From Haloarcula marismortui ATCC 43049 (GTDB taxonomy: Archaea > Halobacteriota > Halobacteria > Halobacteriales > Haloarculaceae), in assembly GCF_000011085.1 (NCBI RefSeq), contig NC_006396.1:1488001-1552000 (forward strand): 64,000 bases of DNA, written 5' to 3'. Shown piece by piece: positions 60,194 to 64,000 of the stretch. Positions within the stretch are counted from its first letter, which is position 1. Each line of letters starts with the position of its first letter. The notes under the pieces are model-generated. The model ran no database searches, had not been told where the DNA came from, and saw only the letters and a program-made list of their open reading frames with translations. The position numbers and the translations under genes are program-made.

Positions 60194-62179
60194 ATGGGCG
60201 ATGAGCGTGCGCAGTCAGTACAGGTCGGGGCTGTACTGCTGTTCGGCGTGCTGATCATCGCCTTCTCCTCGTATCAGGCGTTTGCTGTCCCGGAGCAAAA
60301 TCAGGAGGTGGAGTTCAATCACAATCAGCAGGTCCAGACGCAGTTGCAGGACCTGCGAAACGCCATCGTCTCCGTGCCGGGGCAGCCGAGCCGGCAGGCC
60401 GTCTCGGTCCAGTTGGGGACGCGATACCCGAGTCGGCTAGTGGCAACGAATCCCGGGCCACCGTCAGGGTTGCTGTACACAGATGGGACCAGCAACGAGT
60501 CCCAAAACCTCACGATTCGCAACGCCGAGGCACGCACCCCCGAAACGGCAGATTACTGGGACGGAACCACACCGCGGCACTACAACACGGGGGCCATCGC
60601 CTACAAGCCGGAATACAACGTCTACGGGGAGGCTCCGGAGACTGTCTACGAGCACTCGGTCGTCTACAACCAGTTCCGCGAGGGGAACATCACGCTCTCG
60701 GAACAGACGATGGTCGACGGGCGGGACATCACGCTCGTCACACTCAACGGGTCGATGAGCCGCTCGACGAGCGATTCGGTCACGGTCGACGTAGAGCCAA
60801 AGTCCCAGTCCTCCCGGACGGTCCGCGTAACAAATACGACGGCGACATCGAACGTCTCGGTCTCGTTTCTCTCCCGCCTCCCAGAGGAGGAGTGGAGAGT
60901 GATTCTCGAAGACGAAATCGACCCGAATCCAGGCGACAAAGGCAATGAACAGTACGTCGCAAGCGTCACCGGGGCCGAGGGACCGGGCTCGCTCTATAAC
61001 ATCACTATCGTTTTCGAACGAGACACCACGTATCGCCTGAAGATGGCGAAAGCGGGCGTCGGATCGGGCGACACCGACGAAAGTGAAGCGTACCTCACGA
61101 CCGTCGGCAGCGAGGAGATTACTGTCGCGAGGGGTAACAGCAAGGAGATCGTGCTGGAGGTCCGGGACGCGTATAACAACCCCGTAAGCGATGTCGAAGT
61201 GAACGGCTCAGTCGATGGGAGTAACGCGGGGTCGCTTACCACAGACACAGAGTCATCCGACAGCGACGGTCGCGTCAGGTTCGTCTACGAGACAAGCCAG
61301 TCGACGGCAACTGGAACAGCTACCGTCCAGTTCAGCCTCGACGAGATCAATGGTTCGTTCGACGGCGAGTCTCCTGAAGACGTCTCAGTGCCGGTGACGG
61401 TGACGGAAGCGAACCCAGGATCTGGGGGCGGGTCCGGAAACAGCGGTCTCATCTACAACGATGACGCCTTTGCTCTTGACAGCGACGGGAGCATCGATGG
61501 GGGCGTACAGTTTACGGTCACCAATGAACTAGGCGAGACGATCACGATAACCACAGTCGCAATCGACCCCGTTGACGACCAGATTGACTACCTCAGCGAT
61601 AACACTGCTGGATTCCTCGAAAGGTCTCCACAAGAAACTGAATTGTATATCGAAGCAGACAGCAACGGCTATACCGATCTCGGTACCGGGGCCAGCATTC
61701 CGCGAATCATAGATGTAGATGGTGATAGCAGCTACTTTAGTGGCTCAAACCCAATACTGGCAGACTCGTCGACCGCTACGTTCCATCTGTTTGAGTTCGG
61801 AGACGGAAACAACGAGAAAAACATGAACGGCGAGAGCGTCACGATAACCGTGACCTACGAACTGTCGAGCGGCGGCACCGGTTCAAAGATGTTTACCATC
61901 ATTCCGGGCGGGGCAAACACGAACGAGCAACCGAACGCCGACTTCACGATAGATAGTTCCGGAGGCAGTGGTAATCTAAAATTCGACGCCAACCCGTCCA
62001 GTGACCCACAGGGAGACATTGTGACCTACGAGTGGGACTTCGATGGAGACGGTATCTTCGAGACTGAAACAAATAAAGAGAAAATTAATACTAAGAGTGT
62101 GTCGTCTGATACGACGGTCGCACTCCGCGTCGTTGACTCGGAAGGGAATGCCGACACTGTCCGCAAAGAGGTTCCGTAA
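60194..62179 (+). CDS. Pilin-like surface protein with PKD domain
   Basis: A 661-residue protein. RAQSVQVGAVLLFGVLIIAF near the N-terminus resembles an archaeal type IV pilin-like helix with a preceding positive stretch, so it is probably an anchored surface protein. The following domain is haloarchaeal; an Ig-like region around residues 300-400 (VLEVRDAYNNPVSDVEVNGS), a Gly/Ser linker near 415 and a C-terminal PKD domain (NADFTIDSSGGSGNLKFDANPS, DPQGDIVTYEWDFDGDG). Many N-glycosylation sequons are visible. ATG 60194 is taken; ATG 60185 adds 3 residues. Confidence 0.75.
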   Translation: MGDERAQSVQVGAVLLFGVLIIAFSSYQAFAVPEQNQEVEFNHNQQVQTQLQDLRNAIVSVPGQPSRQAVSVQLGTRYPSRLVATNPGPPSGLLYTDGTSNESQNLTIRNAEARTPETADYWDGTTPRHYNTGAIAYKPEYNVYGEAPETVYEHSVVYNQFREGNITLSEQTMVDGRDITLVTLNGSMSRSTSDSVTVDVEPKSQSSRTVRVTNTTATSNVSVSFLSRLPEEEWRVILEDEIDPNPGDKGNEQYVASVTGAEGPGSLYNITIVFERDTTYRLKMAKAGVGSGDTDESEAYLTTVGSEEITVARGNSKEIVLEVRDAYNNPVSDVEVNGSVDGSNAGSLTTDTESSDSDGRVRFVYETSQSTATGTATVQFSLDEINGSFDGESPEDVSVPVTVTEANPGSGGGSGNSGLIYNDDAFALDSDGSIDGGVQFTVTNELGETITITTVAIDPVDDQIDYLSDNTAGFLERSPQETELYIEADSNGYTDLGTGASIPRIIDVDGDSSYFSGSNPILADSSTATFHLFEFGDGNNEKNMNGESVTITVTYELSSGGTGSKMFTIIPGGANTNEQPNADFTIDSSGGSGNLKFDANPSSDPQGDIVTYEWDFDGDGIFETETNKEKINTKSVSSDTTVALRVVDSEGNADTVRKEVP

Positions 62180-62198
62180 CGGCCGTTCTCACCGCCCC

Positions 62199-62948
62199 TC
62201 AGCAGAGATTCACGGTAATGTAGACAACACCGTCGGCAGTCGCCGCGCCGACGCCGATGTGGTTCGCGTTCGCCACGTACAGCGTGTCACGAGGGCCGGA
62301 GAGGTCGAACCAGTGGTCGGCGACGGCGTTGGCCGTCCGGGTCGCGTTCGCCCCGTTCGGGTCGATACTCGTGACCAGTTCGAGGTCGGTCACCGGGCGG
62401 ATATACGCATTGCCTTTGTGGCGGAGGCGACACTGCTCGGACAGTCCGGCGGCCGCATACCGGTCTGTCGTGTCTGACCCGTTCGCAATCGGGGAGGCCA
62501 ACCCCTGTGCAGCCATTCGCTCACTGTGGTTGCCGGCCATGGCTGACAGCGTCTGGCCGGTTTTGCTCTCATCCGAGAGGGAGCCGTCAACGGCGTCGTT
62601 AGCAATCGGGTTGCCACGCCGATCGTTGATTGCCGCTATGAGCCGGTTTTCGAGGCGGTCTGTATCGATGGGCGTCTGTGTATCTGCTGATGTGGTCTGT
62701 GCCGCATCCGGCGTTGAAGTGGGCTCTTCGGACTGCGTCATGGCGCTTGCAGCCCCGACACGACTCGGCGTCGCCGACGGCGAACTGCTCGTCTGGGGAG
62801 TCGCTGCCGGCGGCGCGTCCGTGGACTCCGTCGGCGCTGATTGGGTCGCGTCTGGACCAAGCGTCCCCTCGACCGCTATTCCTGTGAGTCCCGAGACACT
62901 GAGTGCCGCCAGAACTACCAAACCAAATGTGATGACCGATCTGTTCAT
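62199..62948 (-). CDS. Secreted CAP-domain protein
   Basis: A 249-residue secreted protein. A signal peptide (NRSVITFGLVVLAALSVSGL) is followed by a Thr/Ser/Pro-rich linker (about 30-100) and a CAP/SCP-like domain: LIAAINDRRGNPIANDAVDGS, GNHSERMAAQGL and the C-terminal HIGVGAATADGVVYITVN strand. CAP proteins act outside cells; substrate unknown. ATG 62948. Confidence 0.85.
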   Translation of the reverse strand: MNRSVITFGLVVLAALSVSGLTGIAVEGTLGPDATQSAPTESTDAPPAATPQTSSSPSATPSRVGAASAMTQSEEPTSTPDAAQTTSADTQTPIDTDRLENRLIAAINDRRGNPIANDAVDGSLSDESKTGQTLSAMAGNHSERMAAQGLASPIANGSDTTDRYAAAGLSEQCRLRHKGNAYIRPVTDLELVTSIDPNGANATRTANAVADHWFDLSGPRDTLYVANANHIGVGAATADGVVYITVNLC

Positions 62949-63129
62949 ATGATACGTTCCTGTACCGTTCCGAGAAATGATATCTGCAATACAGTTATCT
63001 CGGAACCGGCTCGAACGGCGTAGATTCGGCTCTCTCTCCACAAATATGTTTGGACAGTATCGACGCTCCGATTACCAGCGGCGAAAACCCGCCCGTAAAC
63101 ATCTTTACTGTGGGTGAGTGTCCTGAGGT

Positions 63130-63813
63130 ATGGGTGACCTGTCGCGGCGCGGCTTCGGGGCCTCGGTGCTCGCCGCGCTCTCCGCTGGCTGTCTTGGGAG
63201 TCGACCTGATCAAGAGTCCGAGACGACGCCCGTCCCGGAGCCGGCAGCGTCACAGCAGACTGTTACAACTGATCGCGTCGGGACTGCTTCGACGCCAGCG
63301 GCGAATAGTGCTGCTCCGGCAAACACGTCAACAGCACAGCGCGCCGAGGCGTCGCAGACGAACAACTCTACGGAAACGTCGGCACGTCTCCAGGTCGAAA
63401 CCGAGACGCCGACGCCGACACCCGAACCGAACCACCGGTCTGTCGATACGTCGTTCCGGCTGGAGGAAAACGAATACCAGGACTACACGGTCGAAGCGAC
63501 TGACCAGACAACGCTCACCTACGACCTCATCGTTCGGCGTGGCCCGGCCGTGGATGTCATTCTGTTCACCGAAGAAGAATATCGGGCGTTCCAGAGCCGC
63601 TACCGGGCCCGATACGCCGGTGAGGTGTCGCGGTTCCACGAGACGAACATCCGCGAGAACCGGCTTACCATCGGGCAGGGAACGTATCGGCTCGTGGTCA
63701 ACAACACCGACTGGGGGCGTGCCGTTCCGTCACCGGATGAGCCGTACGACGTTCTCGAAGGCGAATGCATCGTCGATTTCGCTTTCAGCACGGAACCAGC
63801 AACCAGCGGATAA
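63130..63813 (+). CDS. Tat-exported lipoprotein
   Basis: A 227-residue secreted protein. The Tat motif RRGFG is followed by the lipobox AALSAGC, so Cys at about residue 21 should be lipidated and anchored outside. A Thr/Ala/Pro-rich linker follows (about 25-105), then a strand-rich C-terminal domain (DTSFRLEENEYQDYTVEATD to the end). Domain not recognised, with no catalytic motif. ATG 63130. Confidence 0.8.
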   Translation: MGDLSRRGFGASVLAALSAGCLGSRPDQESETTPVPEPAASQQTVTTDRVGTASTPAANSAAPANTSTAQRAEASQTNNSTETSARLQVETETPTPTPEPNHRSVDTSFRLEENEYQDYTVEATDQTTLTYDLIVRRGPAVDVILFTEEEYRAFQSRYRARYAGEVSRFHETNIRENRLTIGQGTYRLVVNNTDWGRAVPSPDEPYDVLEGECIVDFAFSTEPATSG

Positions 63814-63911
63814 CTGTCTCACAGCAGGTTCGCGTCCTATCGGCGCAATACTAGTCAACCGTCGAAATACCAGTCGACAAGCCCATATACATCCACGCTG
63901 ACGTTAGACTC

Positions 63912-64000
63912 ATGACTGCAGTCGGTATCGACGCCATGGAGATCTGGACCGGAAAGCTCAAACTCGACCTCGCTGAGACGTTCGCGCCGGCTCAGGGGGA
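63912..64000 (+). CDS. Hydroxymethylglutaryl-CoA synthase, N-terminal part
   Basis: The first 29 codons of a gene cut by the window edge. The peptide TAVGIDAMEIWTGKLKLDLAE matches the start of archaeal HMG-CoA synthase, the mevalonate-pathway enzyme that condenses acetyl-CoA and acetoacetyl-CoA. The catalytic Cys lies beyond the window. ATG 63912. It would supply isoprenoid precursors to the polyprenyl and possible terpene genes in this region. Confidence 0.8.
   Translation, partial: MTAVGIDAMEIWTGKLKLDLAETFAPAQG

Noticed and set aside
1..64000. A CRISPR array or Cas genes near the CARF-like regulator
   Set aside because: I found no spaced repeat series and no cas motif; the CARF-like protein stands alone.

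Overview
The window is a GC-rich, densely packed stretch of a halophilic archaeon chromosome, most like Haloarcula. The evidence is a chloride-pump rhodopsin, very acidic proteins, archaeal DnaG, RpoP, eL43, prefoldin beta, a KEOPS subunit, pantoate kinase, the siroheme (Ahb) haem route, HMG-CoA synthase, Bat-type HTH_10 regulators and many TATA boxes about 25-28 bases upstream of start codons (leaderless transcripts). The genus is an inference.

Layout. 1-3.6 kb: the end of aspS followed by two extra decayed copies of its 3' tail and a run of hairpins, then halorhodopsin with a Bat-like upstream element, an aldo/keto reductase and a small winged-helix protein. 3.7-8.6 kb: a large PAS/GAF/HTH_10 regulator and membrane proteins. 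8.6-12 kb: pcc1-rpoP-eL43 information genes, DUF2103 and pantoate kinase. 12-14.5 kb: an antitoxin/PIN pair whose 3' end abuts a TnpB element with a candidate guide-RNA end and a tiny accessory ORF. 14.5-18.6 kb: prefoldin beta/DUF3194, secreted and membrane proteins, a bifunctional nuclease, a HAD phosphatase.

18.6-23 kb: a second HTH_10 regulator, a HalOD1 protein, an AT-rich promoter region, a 56-codon ORF and a translationally coupled class I terpene-synthase-like gene. 23-30.6 kb: isopropylmalate/citramalate synthase with a candidate leader ORF, DUF192, an HNH protein, a histidine kinase, the GMP synthase glutaminase, DUF2070, tRNA-Ser(CGA), a MoxR ATPase. 30.6-38.7 kb: GtrA, sulfatase, GNAT, a GIDE/Hsp20/UbiB set, a shortened MoeA-like protein, a HAD phosphatase, LWR-salt protein, pterin carbinolamine dehydratase. 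38.7-41.8 kb: a haem operon (fused AhbAB, siroheme synthase, HemA). 42-46.7 kb: twin cold-shock genes, then two complementary cis-prenyltransferase homologues next to a DUF92 prenyl-phosphate-kinase-like gene. 46.7-64 kb: DnaG, a sugar isomerase-like protein, CsaA, a DUF3311/SSS transporter pair, a CARF-like regulator, ValS with a candidate leader ORF, PdxS, MscS, DUF2150, a pilin-like PKD surface protein, a CAP protein, a lipoprotein and the start of HMG-CoA synthase.

The most interesting items are the terpene-synthase locus, the split cis-prenyltransferase pair (one has the catalytic MDGNRR, the other keeps the SELYF and C-terminal RxG motifs), the repeated aspS tails, and two candidate leader ORFs upstream of amino-acid-related genes.
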